A DNA stretch of 64,000 bases, from NCBI RefSeq assembly GCF_027580225.2, contig NC_073356.2:7719001-7783000 (forward strand). The letters are read 5' to 3'. Origin of the DNA: Misgurnus anguillicaudatus (Eukaryota; Chordata; Actinopteri; Cypriniformes; Cobitidae). The notes under the pieces were generated by a model. The model did no database searches. It worked only from the letters and a program-made list of their open reading frames with translations, and was not told the origin of the DNA. Positions 11,338 through 22,117 of the stretch are shown here, piece after piece (position 1 is the first letter of the stretch; every line of letters starts with the position of its first letter). The position numbers were made by a program, and so were the translations under genes.

Positions 11338-11633
11338 GGGGCCTCATGTATAAAGCATGCGTACGCACAAAACAGGGCTGGAAATGTGCGTACGCCAGTT
11401 CCCACGCAAAGGTTGTGATTTATAAAAAAACAAACTTGATGGGAGAATGGGCTTGCAGGGTGGGATATTAGGATGATTCATGTACACACACTTGCATGTG
11501 ATCTGTGATTTATAAAGGGAACATCGCTTTGTTTTATAAGTCTTCATAATTTTTGGTGTATGCCATTTTTGGCTTTTGTGCGTACGTAGACTTTTAGTAA
11601 GAATCCCACGCACAGTTTTATACATGAGGCCCC
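11338..11633. mobile_element. MITE with GGGGCCTCATGTATAAA ends
   Basis: A 296-bp element with 17-bp inverted ends, GGGGCCTCATGTATAAA on the left and TTTATACATGAGGCCCC (one extra T) on the right. GCGTACGCA-type palindromic motifs lie just inside both ends. The flanks AGAGCCAA and AGAGCCTT agree at six of eight positions, which suggests a decayed 8-bp duplication and a hAT-type mobiliser. Non-coding. Confidence 0.8.
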
Positions 11634-12101
11634 AGAGCCTTAAAAACAAGTGGATATAGTATTAAAGTTTTATGCCAATTTAGGGTCATAATGCCACCAA
11701 TTTATCTTCAATGTCTTGGCATTATGTTGACCAACTTTGGTGGATCTCATGAATCCCCTATAGGAGAAGTATTTAAAACGTCACCGCTTGCACTTTTCGG
11801 AAAATCCAAAATGGCAAACAAATAGGTGTCCGTTTTTTAAATGCAAAATAAATAATTTATTATATGTTATTGCACAGCAAAACTACTGTTTACACAAAAT
11901 GTACAAAAATGCACAAAAGAGATCATTCTAAGTCTAAAGAGGAGGTCTATACATGTGAATACAGTTATACAGTACTTGGGTCCTTCATTTAAAACAGAGG
12001 ACCTTACATAGGGACTTCCGAGACCGGAAGGTGTGGCACTTTTCTTTCGCAGTCATGTGTGGACAAATTGGGATGGCAGAGTCTTCAGTTTGGTTATTCT
12101 T
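11634..12101. other. Stretch without a supported gene
   Basis: Lies downstream of the minus-strand pseudogene and may include its 3' untranslated end. No AATAAA signal followed by an A-tract could be identified with confidence on the minus strand. Confidence 0.4.
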
Positions 12102-13905
12102 TCATTTCTTTCCAACAAGCACTGTGTAGTGAAGAATAACCACAGGCACGACAGTTGTCAGATAGTTCACTGCAATCTCATTAACGTTCCATGCTAACCT
12201 AAAGTAGCTCTTATCTTTCACAATGTCATGACGAGCTTCATTCACTATCTGAAGAACAATTTTATCTTCATCAGAAAATGGCTGATGCTTAAGGATGCTT
12301 ATAGGAACGTAAACTCTTGCCAGATTTGCCTGTTCTTGTACCTGTTGCTAAAAAGTACATCAAAAAGATAGATCCCAGGAACGTTGATGTTATATGTGCT
12401 CTCCAGTTTAGTAAGCAGTCTATCAACGATGCTCTCTTTGAAGTGTTGTGGTAAAACGAAACCCTGGGGTTTTTTCTTTGTCGGTATCTATAACTTCTGT
12501 CAGTGTTTACAAGTGGGAGCTCGAGATTGATGAAGTAAATCCTCAAGCTGTAGCAGTGAATCATTAGGAGCTGAAGGTTTAGTATTTGTGTCCTCAAGCT
12601 CTATGTCCTCTTTTGATTCAGGGGGTTCTGCTTTTAGCACTTCAGCTAAAACACTTTTGGCTAGCAGGCTTTGTGAACTTCTCAAAAGTTCTTACAGCTC
12701 CTGATCAAGTAAATTATTAAGATCCAGAAGAGAATCAGTGGAAGATAAGGATTCACCAGGTAAATTCTTGAGCCTTGTGACTTCATCTGATTTAAAAGGT
12801 TTTGCCTTTATTTTAGCACTTGGGGTAACAGGCTTAGGTGAACATCCAAACTCTGCTAATTCATCCAGTTTCTGATCAAATAAATCAACAAGCTCAAGCA
12901 CTTTATAAGTGGGAGATGAAGGTTTATCAGGTACATTCTTAAGCTCTGCATCCTCATTTGATTTAAGGTTCTGCTTGTATTTTAGCCTTTGAGCTGAATA
13001 AGTTTGTAGGCACTGGAGAAGCAGGCTTAGGTGAACTTTTTAAAAGTTCTTCCAGCTTCTGATCAAGTAAATCATCAAGATTTAGCAGCGAATCAGTGGG
13101 AGATGAAGATTTTCCAAGTATAACCTTAATCTCTTCATCCTTTGGTGTTTCAAGGAAATCTGACAGAATTTGGGCTTAACACATTCTCAGGCTTTGGTGT
13201 AGCAGGCTTAGATGAACTTCTGATTGTTAAGGCTCCTTACAGCGGCTGGTAGCAACAATACAATACTGGGCCAATGATTTCTCACCTCGCCTGACTATCT
13301 TAGCAGTACAAAATGGATCTTTAATGGCGTAACTAATAATATCTAGGACAATCTCCATCACTATTTTGGTGAGGATGTTCAGAATGGTTCATTCTTTGTT
13401 CGTCTGCTTTCTAGATTTTCTCAATTTTGCTGGAGCCATCTGTACAATCTTAAAGCAGGATATCTGGCAATCCCAGACATAACCCCACATGATTCTCACT
13501 GCCTGCTCAGAGAAGTGATGAAACACGAACCTGTAGAATTCCCAGCATGAAAAGTTTTGAGTCTGTGTGTCGTTTGCCAAAATGTCAGAGCACAGGTATT
13601 TAAGATGATATGCCTTGCTCATACCATTGACAAGAAGTCCCTGGTAAACGCATCCCATCAGATCCATAGTAGACATATGGATAGTCTCCCAGCCTAGGCT
13701 GTTTCCTGAAGTCATAGGGCTGTTCAATGACCATTCGGCATCTGACTTGCTGTGCATCATGTCCTGAAAAATGTTTTACTAAAATCATTCTGGCCTCTTT
13801 AGTGAATCTGTTCAAAATCTCACAACTGTTAATCTCTTACCACTCGGCAGCTCTCTTCTAATGGAATTGGGCCTCCTTAGTCATGTAGTCCTCTTCTATC
13901 AGGGT
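12102..13905 (-). pseudogene. Unidentified intronless gene copy with tandem acidic repeats, decayed
   Basis: The minus strand carries protein-like sequence for 1.8 kb with no visible introns. It starts near 13905 (EEDYMTKEAQFH), contains two early in-frame stops, then ILNRFTKEARMILVKHF and DYPYVYYGSDG. It shifts frame near 13665 into GLLVNGMSKAYHLKYLC and FSCWEFYRFVFHHFSEQ. After a stop near 13390 it continues as ILTKIVMEIVLDIISYAI, then a run of tandem SLL-LDDLLDQKLEEL repeats (12500-13150). The final part has FKESIVDRLLTKLESTYN and, after another shift near 12300, PFSDEDKIVLQIVNEARHD and a hydrophobic tail ending in a stop at 12102-12104. I do not recognise the family. The lack of introns suggests a retrocopy, but no A-tail or target duplication was confirmed. 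Confidence 0.6.
12500..13150 (-). repeat. Tandem coding repeats (about 190 bp) inside the pseudogene
   Basis: About four diverged units on the minus strand share the order SSPKPA.P, KIKAEP.KSDE, LKN.P, SSPTDSLL.LDDLLDQKLEEL. Leucine and acidic spacing in the last part suggests a short amphipathic or coiled-coil segment repeated along the protein. The units differ by indels that break the frame between them, so the array decayed after duplication. Confidence 0.65.
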
Positions 13906-14769
13906 TGATCAGAAGGTTTTTCAAGTCAATAAGAACAAAATATGTATGAAGTTTTGTAGATGTTTGTACATCAGTGGCGAACCATGAGTACTACAGCTGG
14001 GCCTTCAAAAGATGCAATGAAGTGTAAATGCCTCTCCATGCGCAATTACGCATGGTGCAATACATTAAAGTCTCCATTTTTAATGAATAGGTTCTACTAC
14101 ACCGCCTTAATTCATAAAAACAGGGAAACGGGACAAGTGAGAACGGGGGGAATAAAACCCCAAATAAATTAAGAGTATTTTGTTTTTCATAAAATTTTCA
14201 ATTCAGAATAGCCTATAATACTAGGCTATTGGTATTTCATTAAATCATACAGTGAACGTGTGAAAATTCTGAGCCCGTTAAATTACAGAATTTGCATTGT
14301 CTGCCTCTAAATGCAGTTTTAAAGTTTAAAATTACTTAAATCTAACTGAACACCACAAATACAGACTGTGCTGCTCTGTAATGACATAGGCTCTGTAAAT
14401 TTGCATTTAATAAGCCTAAGCTATGTTCTTTTTTATTAATTAATTTATTTATATATGTCACAAGGTGACGATCTTTTTAAGGGCGGAACCAAAGCTAAGG
14501 AAGTTTGGTTCCGCCCGGAAGGTTTCCCACCGGGCCGCATTCGAGGACGGACCTTCTCACTTCCTGGTTTCCAGGGAAACCTAATCGGGCTTTACGAGCC
14601 ACAGGTGAGAAGAATTAAGGAAGCGAAGTGTGATTGGAGGCGGTGTGAAAGGGAGACAAATAAATAGCTCTGCTGAAACACAAAGAGAGGCACGTCAGAC
14701 ACGAGAAACGATCGACACGGGGAAAGCTCCTTTGCCAAAGGCAGAGTTAAAGACACGCACCTTTTAAAG

Positions 14770-15693
14770 TAGTGGTGGGCAGAGCGAGGCTTCGTGAAAC
14801 ACTGAAACAGTTGAATCAATTGTGCCGTATGTTTCGAGGCTTCGAAACATCAATCCGAAACCGCCTCCACAGTGACACCTAGCGGTCGTTTGCATGTCTT
14901 TACATGAAGCAGCCTTGACAAGATTTTAGATGAGCGCTGACAAATTGTATCCCACATGTTGTTTGATTGACACACAAGTGATAGGATGGGAGAGTGGATA
15001 GTGCTCTCGACTCTCATGCGTAGATCATAGGATCGAATCCGGGAAATGCATGCGTTTCGTCATCATAATAAAGTGCTTTTTGTTGTTGTTTTAACATCTG
15101 TTTGACAACTATATGAGCTTTTAGGCTCACAATTGTCGATAACTATAGGCTATTCGGGTCTATTTAATAATAAAAAAAAATGGAATAGAGATATACCAAA
15201 TAAATAATAAGAGATTCATAAAATATATCAAGCCATAATATGCCACATTGTTTACATATAAAGATCTTTATTCAAATATATAAATTGTTCTGTGTTGATA
15301 AACTCAACCAGCTTCTTTTTTACATGTAATTTCTCCAGCCTTTGAAAATATTCTCACACAAGGGACACTTTTGCTGGCATGCATTTTTTCAAGTGTTACA
15401 TACATATGAGGAAAAATGACTTTTCAGTAAATTATAGTATTTGATCTAGCCAAAAACGCATCTATGAGGTATTGTCAGATTTGTTTCCTACCCTGTCAGT
15501 TTAAGATTCGACGCAGATTCAACAGGTACGCCACCTTTCGAAATACTTGTGAAATGCACGACTTGGTGTTTCGAATCACTTCATCACGTGACATGGGTGT
15601 TTCGAATCACATTTCGGAGCAGTGTTTCGAAACATTTACGCTTCGGGATCTCGACACAGTGTCGAAACGTCAGTTTCGCGGGAGCCATCCCTA
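14770..15693. mobile_element. hAT element with perfect TTTTAAAG target duplication
   Basis: A 924-bp element from TAGTGGTGGGCAGAGCGAGG to GGAGCCATCCCTA, flanked by TTTTAAAG at 14762-14769 and 15694-15701. The subterminal regions are rich in TTTCGA/TCGAAAC motifs on both sides (for example TTCGAGGCTTCGAAAC), the repeated pattern often bound by hAT transposase. No transposase frame remains. It holds a tRNA-like segment near 14985-15060. Confidence 0.9.
14985..15060 (+). other. tRNA-like segment (pseudo-tRNA or SINE head)
   Basis: The sequence has an A-box-like TGGGAGAGTGG and, 35 bp on, a B-box-like GGATCGAATCC. A short D-stem (GAG/CTC) and a T-stem around TCGAA can be drawn, but the anticodon stem is poor. 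It lies inside a hAT element and is probably a degenerate tRNA-derived fragment rather than a working tRNA gene. Confidence 0.4.
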
Positions 15694-16666
15694 TTTTAAA
15701 GAGCCGTAGGCTCTGTTGATCCGGGCTGCGCTAGGAAGCGCGCGGAAAGAAGACGGAGCCACAGGAGGCGAAAGAAAGGCAGCTGTGGATCTTTAAAGGA
15801 GCACCCCGAAAAGTGCTTTTGGAGTGGATGTGCTTTTTGTGACTGTTGGGCGTTGTGACTGTTGACATTGTGTAGGTTCACTCGACGCGCTATTGGCGGC
15901 GGTCGGATCCTCTCTCTCAAGTTGAAACAGACTTTAGAAGTAAGTGCAAACCTTAAAGGTTGAAAGAAGAACGTAAACAACGTAATTGAAGACACATTAA
16001 GAGGAGAAGAAACGGAGTTGTGTGAGTACTAACTGTGGAGAAGTTATAGAAGTGTTTGGAAGAGACGTACTGTTGCAGTGTTGATGTTCCTGGTCGAAGG
16101 GAACGGAGAAAAAGGAGAGAGAGAAACACTTTAAATTGACGAGTGAGTAACCGTATTGCTGTACAGCCACTGTGTATTTACTAACCTGTCTTCTAGTAAA
16201 CCCCTCCGGGAAAAAAGGAGAGCGGCCCTACCCCTAAGGAAGCGTGGTGGGTGAGCCGAGGAGATTCTTTGGTCGAAGCCAGCCACAGTGACGAGACCAC
16301 CACTAAGGCTGCGAGATCCATCGCCAATCGGACTCGGGCAAAGTAAGCGAAGACGGGTGTCCTTTGTGTGTACACGATTGTGGTGGGTGAGTCTTTGTGC
16401 TGTGGAAACTTTCACTATAGCGTGGTGCTGTGTATTCTGCTGTGTATTGCTGTGTGTGTCTTGGCAGACAAACCCCCGCCTTCATACACTTTGTCTGGGA
16501 GAACGAAGAGGCTGTCGGCCCTGGTGGAACACTATTATACTGTACGTGTGAGTGTGCTTCTAGCTACGAGCGACGGAGTGGTGCCCTGAAACGAGTCCTG
16601 TTGAGACATTTGGGGGTTGCGAAGAGTGGCGGCGAAGAGCTGGGAAACTAGTGGATACGTGAGTAC

Positions 16667-17967
16667 TAGTGATGCGCGGGTCGGCGTTTTTTCCAACCCG
16701 CGGGTCCCGCTTTTATGAAATATTTGGCCCGCCCCAACCCGCACCGCAACACTGTATCTATTTTTACAACCCGCACCGCCCCGCGCCCGCGACCATTAAA
16801 ATAGACATATTAGGCATTTGTAATGTAAATAAAAAGAGGCTTTATTTCAGCCTAAGAATGCTTGGAAACAGCCATTAGATTACATCGCCAATTCGCCATG
16901 TACACTGGCAACAACATACACCAATGAGCCATAGAAACCAGCATGGTCATATTAATATAGAGATAGGATAATGATAAACCAGGGGTGTCCAATACATCGA
17001 TCGCAAAGGCAATGCCGTTAGATTGCACATAAGCTAACTGTGTATTCTCATGCTGCTCCATGCCTCCACTGGAAAATTGGCATTATGAGTAATTGTGAAA
17101 CACTTAAGTCTTTTTGAGTTGCTGTGCTTTTCTTCTCATATGTGTTTTTATAAATCTTATGCCTGCCCGCTGCAGCTAAGTCATGTTAACTTCCGAAATT
17201 TACAAGCATGCAATCGCATCGCATTCTTGCTTTCATGCACGAGATGAAGCACGCGAGAGCGAGCGAACGAGGGAGAGAGAGAGAGAGAGGCAGCGTTGTG
17301 CTGATATATGCTTCTGATACTATTGTAATTTTCTTCCTAGTTTGTTTCACTAAATCTCCGCTATTTTAAACAGTACTCGACATGTGCTCCAGGATTTTTT
17401 TAACTCCTCAAGAAAATAGAGTAATGGTGACAGCCCTAAATCCAATGTAGAGATATATGCAGTATAGTCCACGCATTTAAATTGTTTTTAGCATGTAGAA
17501 CTTGTCGGCTTTATCATTTTAAAAGTAGATCACCAAACAAAAAAGCAGCATTTGTATTATCTATTCACAAATTCCCTACCTTAATTTCTCCTGCAGATCG
17601 TCTTTCATCTTTTAATTCTCCATTTTTTTTTTGTTGTGGCTGGCAGCCAGCGGGAGCTACTTGGCGCTTCCGTGACGTCAAAGGTTTGGGGATATCAAGT
17701 TACGTTGCGCAAGTTACGTTGCGGAAGTTACGTTGCCACATAGGCCTACGTAATTTAACCTTATCAAAGAACGTAATTAAATGTAAAAATATATATTCCC
17801 AAATATTTAATATATATGCTACAGGGAATTAGAGGCAACATATCAGTTTTTTAATTTTGTTTTTAATGACCCGCCCCAACCCGCCCCGCATTAAAGTTAC
17901 AATTTCTTTACCCGCCCCAACCCGACCCGCGGGGCCCGCGGGTTACGAGACGACCCGCGCATCACTA
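16667..17967. mobile_element. hAT element with perfect GTGAGTAC target duplication
   Basis: A 1301-bp element from TAGTGATGCGCGGGTC to GACCCGCGCATCACTA, flanked by GTGAGTAC at 16659-16666 and 17968-17975. The ends are rich in CCCGCCCCAACCCG motifs repeated subterminally on both sides. The interior contains a GA-rich microsatellite near 17270-17290 and three close copies of GTTACGTTGCG near 17700-17735. No transposase reading frame survives; this is a non-autonomous member. Confidence 0.92.
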
Positions 17968-18224
17968 GTGAGTACAACTAGGGAATGCTATTGTGGATAT
18001 TTTGATTCTACGAAATACTTACTGTTGCAGAGAACGTGGTGTAGGGAATCCGAGGTCCCTACAAAAGGGCGCCCCTGTCCGGTGGAAGATCGCCTAAGGG
18101 CGACGTGAGAGGGCAGCGTTCGGCCTTGGTGTGACGGTGCGACGAGTACACCCCTCTGTGACCAACACGCTCGTCGAGAGGGTCCGCCCCCGACGTTACA
18201 TGGAAAACTGCATGTCCCACCTGA

Positions 18225-18505
18225 CCCATTGAGAGAAAGAGAGAAAGTGAACGCCAGAGAAAATGAACAGAGCAAACCTCACACTTACCGTAGGCTGTAT
18301 GCAGCGAAGAGGTTAGAAAGCCAAGTTGAACTAACTGTGTCTTGTGTCCCAGCCGCTGTCTGTGTAGAGAGGAAGAGAGAAAGTGAACGCCAGAGAAAAC
18401 GAACAGAGCAAACCTCATACTTACTGTAGGCTGTATGCAGCGAAGAGGTGAGAAAACCAAGTTGAACTAACTGTGTCTTGTGTCCCAGCTGCTGCCTGTG
18501 AAGAA
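18225..18505. repeat. 136-bp tandem duplication, two units
   Basis: GAGAAAGTGAACGCCAGAG begins at 18241 and again at 18377. Each unit goes on through CAGAGCAAACCTCA, GTAGGCTGTATGCAGCG, CAAGTTGAACTAACTG and TGTCCCAGC. The units are about 95% alike and exactly 136 bp apart. A partial third start (GAAAGAGAGAGGATGAGCG) follows near 18505. The duplication produces unrelated open frames on the minus strand that I do not regard as genes. Confidence 0.8.
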
Positions 18506-19283
18506 AGAGAGAGGATGAGCGACACGAGAATGAACTGTGTGGAAGCCCAGCCTGTGAAAAACGAGAGCCTGAAGAGGCCGTTATTTTAAGTTCCCCCTTT
18601 TCCCCTCCCCTATTTATTATTTTAAGTAAATTAAATAAAGTACATTTTAATATTATGCTTACCTTGTGTTTCTGGTCATTGGGGTGGCTTTGGAAAATCT
18701 CCTCGAGGTGGAGAAAGGGGCGTGGCCTTATTAACATCTGGGTCCACCCCTACCTGTGACATATATATTTGTAGGATATTTTGTGTTAAAAAAAATTTCA
18801 TAAGGAGAAATGTAGCACCCTGCGTTCTCATTGCACCTCCGGCTTAAAACTGTTATATTTTAATGTTTTTGCATTCTCTCAGATTTAGTTAGGTAATTAT
18901 ATTGTATGTAATTTGGCATCATCTTGTCAGTAATTTCTATCCTCACGTAACAAGTGAAACTGTTAGGAAGTGAAAGTATAAGTATAATAAGTATAACGTG
19001 TGATATGCGCAGCGCTCCGCACGCGCTTCTCCCGGCTGTGCTCTTCACGAGTACCCGCTTGCTCTTGTGCTCATTTCGTTTTTACCTAAGAGAGACTAAC
19101 ATTGTTTTAGCGTTTTTTTATCTTCATTTAGTAACTTCAATATGTGAGAAGGAATATATTTGAGTGATTTTCGATCGTTTTGACACGTCTATGTGGAGAA
19201 AATTATGTTAAAAGCTTTTGGTTGTAATGATGAACTAGGCAACTAAAATGCAGTGGTAAGAAGCCTCGCTCTGCCCACCACTA

Positions 19284-19986
19284 AGTATAACCAAACTTTG
19301 GTTCGTTCTGCCTCGATGCAATGTGTGCTGCGTTCTAAAACAAAACAACACAGCGCGGGTGTGACGTCATGACACATTTGCAACGAGCGGAACCGATAAG
19401 CGGGATCGTTAAGCAGGCATGCTAATGGTTCAAAGGAATCGCTTCACTTGGAACCGGTTCTTAACTCTTTCACCGCCAGCGTTTTTTAAAAAAGTTGCCA
19501 GCCAGCGCCAGCGTTTTTCATGATTTTCACCAAAGTTTAATGCCTTCCAGAAAATGTTCTTCTTTAAATAAACATACAATATACCAAATGAAAGAACAGA
19601 CCCTCTGCTTTCAAACAAAAAAAAAACGTTTCATCCTACCTTTAGTAGTTCTTTTGTAATCAGCTTTTGAATATGGGTGGGTTTCTGCAAAAACACTACA
19701 TTTTGAGCAAAAAGCAGAGATAATTCCATTTTTGTGACGGACTTTTCATAGAGATCCCATTCAGAGTGATCTTTAAATCAGACGCGGACATGCAGCCGCT
19801 TGCCATAGGGCAATACTTCCGGGTTTAAAAAGTTGCGGAAGGGCGCCACCTGGTGGATAATAGCGGTATTGCGGAAAGACGGAAAATCTCGTCATTGGCG
19901 GGGAAGCGTTTTCTCTTAATTGACGAGATATCTCGTCAATGGCGGTGAAAGAGTTAAAAAGAACCGGTTCTCGATTCCCATCCCTA
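19284..19986. mobile_element. hAT-like fragment with CGATTCCCATCCCTA end
   Basis: The right end GAACCGGTTC...CGATTCCCATCCCTA is of hAT type. It is interrupted by the TTAA MITE at 19461-19957, and the GGAACCGGTTC text on one side continues as AGAACCGGTTC on the other. The left end is not intact. Immediately before it, 19260-19283 is an exact inverted copy of the first 24 bp of the hAT element at 14770, with nothing else of that element attached. Confidence 0.5.
19461..19957. mobile_element. TTAA-flanked piggyBac-like MITE, copy a
   Basis: TTAACTCTTTCACCGCC at the left and GGCGGTGAAAGAGTTAA at the right give inverted ends with TTAA duplication, the signature of piggyBac-type insertion. Near the right end lies GACGAGATATCTCGTC, a 16-bp perfect palindrome. 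It is inserted inside a hAT fragment. The same family occurs at 39544-39789, 43707-44230, 56559-57151 and probably 61199-61318. Confidence 0.85.
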
Positions 19987-20335
19987 GTTGTGCCTGACCT
20001 TGTTGTTGTGGGCTGTAGTATGATTACGACGCTGCTCATCTAGTTGAAGATCGACTCTTGTGTCCACAAAAGTTTTCAAACTGACCGTTGCTTGCAGGTG
20101 TGCCGCAGAGTCTTGATGTCGGTAAGCGTGATTGGTCGATTTGCCCCTCACTCTCCATACCAAAACGCATAGCTTGGCCTTCCCTGGGATTTGTGAAGTC
20201 CTAACCAATAAATGACCCAGTTAACCGGGCCTTAGTAGAGACAGACGATTCTGATTGGACAACATGTTTTCATGACATTTACTTGATAGTAAGCACGTTA
20301 GAACACAGATGAGAGAAAATATATTACATGTATTG

Positions 20336-20365
20336 TATTAAATGAAATGAAATGAAATGAAATAT
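20336..20365. repeat. (AAATG)n microsatellite
   Basis: Five tandem AAATG-type units followed by an A-run, at the decaying 3' side of hAT copy A. Confidence 0.85.
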
Positions 20366-20872
20366 AATATAAAAAAAAAAAAAATTAAACATATTTTTTA
20401 GGTGTTACCAATAAAAAAGTTTTTTTTTCAATTTTAACATTGATAGCTTATTACTAATGGAAGTTACAATAAACGTTTATATATTCCAGACACAAGCCCA
20501 TGTGACAGAGTTTGACAGCTGATCCATAAACATAAAGATGAGACAGTAAAAGCATGTCTCACTGGAGAAAATGAGATTTTTCATGATATGACACCTTTGA
20601 TAAAGAATGGTAGACTTTTGAAACAGTGGTACAGTAAAGTCAAATTAAATGATGAAAAGATCTGAGTACCAAAATATGCTATGAATTGGCTAGCCTAGGG
20701 AATTTCAAGGTCAAAAACAGTAAGCACGACCAGTACATTGGTGCCATTAGTGCATTTAGATCTGTTCACACAGTAGGATTGCTAACCGAATATTCTTAAA
20801 GCTGTGTCTGGAAATGTTGTGTTCATACAGCATCTTATGCAGGTGTAATACTGTCTCTGTAAACAAACAACC

Positions 20873-21575
20873 TTAAAGGGATAGTTCAGCTAAAATAATA
20901 TTAAACCCATGAACCTAGAGGCATCTAAGATGGAGGCGTTACCGGAAACTAGTTAATTTTTATTTATAAAGTTTTAAATAGGGATATTTCTACAACAAAA
21001 CCGCACGGATTACCCTCAGAAGGCCTTTGTTTATCCCGCTGGAGCCATTTGTATTACTTTTGTGAAGGATGGATGCACATTTTTGGACTTAAAAGAGGTG
21101 GACCTCATATCCTTGCATTTTATAAACTGAAAGATCTAGGACATTTTCTAAAATAACTGGTAACACTTTACAATAAGGTTTATCAGTAATAGTTAACTAC
21201 ATTAGTTAACATGAACTAATTATATACGGCACTTATACAGCATTTATTAATCTTTGTTAATGTTAATTTCAACAATTACTAATACTTTATTAAAATCTTG
21301 TTAACGTTAGTTAATGCACTGTGAACTAACACGAACAAACAATTAAAAGCTTTATTTCTATTAACTAACATTAACAAAGAAAAATTAAGACTGTAACAAA
21401 TGTATTGGTCATGGTTTGTTCATGTTAGTTAATACATTAACTAATGTTTAATAATGATCCTTTGGTAAAGTGTTACCAAATAACTAAAAATGTGTTTGTC
21501 TGAAAAAATGATTGCTATATGCATCTTGGACGGCTTGAGGGTAAGTAAATCAGGGTTTATTATCATTTTTGCAGC
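20873..21575. mobile_element. TTAAAGGGATAGTTCA element, right end lost
   Basis: The left end TTAAAGGGATAGTTCAGC is the typical start of a very common cyprinid non-autonomous DNA element. The interior phrase TTTATAAAGTTTTAAATA and the near-right phrase GGCTTGAGGGTAAGTAAATC match that family as I remember it. The right terminal TATCCCTTTAA is missing. A MITE at 21159-21477 is inserted in the middle. Confidence 0.7.
21159..21477. mobile_element. MITE with GGTAACACTTTAC ends and AAATAACT duplication
   Basis: A 319-bp element from GGTAACACTTTAC to GTAAAGTGTTACC, flanked by perfect 8-bp copies of AAATAACT (21151-21158 and 21478-21485), so moved by a hAT-type transposase. The inside is made of repeated TAGTTAAC/GTTAACTA words. 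It splits the TTAAAGGG element. Confidence 0.9.
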
Positions 21576-22117
21576 ATGCACAAAAAATAATAATAAAAAA
21601 GAAATTAGCAAAAATAATTAAAGTAAATCTACTTAAGTTAAGTACATTTACAATGTAAAAAAATACTTAAAAATATAACGTATAATATTGTTACCAATTT
21701 TTTTAAGTACTTTTAAAGGCTTACTTCTTTAATGTAATCTTCCTGATTTAATCATGTAAAATTGCCTCTTTCATTTACATATTTATCATTTAATACCACA
21801 TTATGATTAGAGTTGTTCCGATACCAGTATCGGAAATGCGGACGATACCACAAACATTCTGGCATCGGAATCGGAGTACTTGAACCCATGTACCGATCAG
21901 ATACCATTTTCTTAATAAACCTAGTTATGCCCGTTATAGCTAAAGCTAACGCTGCAAAGCGAAACTCATTTCTTCTTCTTCGCTGCTCTGATTGCAAACA
22001 CCAGGAAGTTACCACACGTGTAACGCAACCACTGTTTACTTGGAGCGGCGAAGAAATGAAAGCATGCAGCCGTATGTTCGCTGTTTGTTAGTATTTCAGA
22101 CTAATAAAACATCGACA

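Larger units (their letters stand above)
14456..18761. mobile_element. 4.3-kb insertion, TGTCACAAGGT...ACCTGTGACA ends
   Basis: The boundary is set by interruption of hAT copy A. The insert begins TGTCACAAGGTGACG and ends CTACCTGTGACA, giving short inverted ends of TG...CA form, flanked by TATAT-type sequence that blurs any target duplication. Removing two nested hAT elements leaves about 2.1 kb. It contains GTGAGT- and AG-rich stretches, a 136-bp tandem duplication and AATAAA near 18635, but no long reading frame. The two ends are not copies of each other, so it is not a simple LTR pair. Class undetermined; an internally deleted retroelement or a TIR element are both possible. Confidence 0.6.
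13972..20398. mobile_element. hAT element copy A, 3'-truncated and split by nested insertions
   Basis: The left end CAGTGGCGAACC at 13972 and the segments 13972-14455, 18763-19085 and about 20125-20398 match, in order and orientation, the complete copy B at 27395-28642. Copy A lacks the right terminal repeat; similarity ends in an AT-rich run near 20395. It is interrupted by the 14456-18761 element, and its centre (19085-20125) differs from copy B, containing further TE fragments. The TE was already present when those elements arrived, so it is the oldest layer here. Confidence 0.8.

Noticed and set aside
14985..15060. Functional tRNA gene
   Set aside because: A and B boxes are recognisable, but the anticodon stem is poor and the segment lies inside a hAT element.
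18225..18505. CRISPR or other prokaryotic repeat array
   Set aside because: Only two long units with no spacers, in a clearly eukaryotic sequence.
18059..18737. Overlapping minus-strand frames of 133 and 150 codons
   Set aside because: They run through a 136-bp tandem duplication and repeat their own peptide; no domain and no coding signal beyond the duplicated text.
14456..18761. LTR retrotransposon with two LTRs
   Set aside because: The two ends share only about ten inverted bases and are not direct copies; no gag or pol frame is present.
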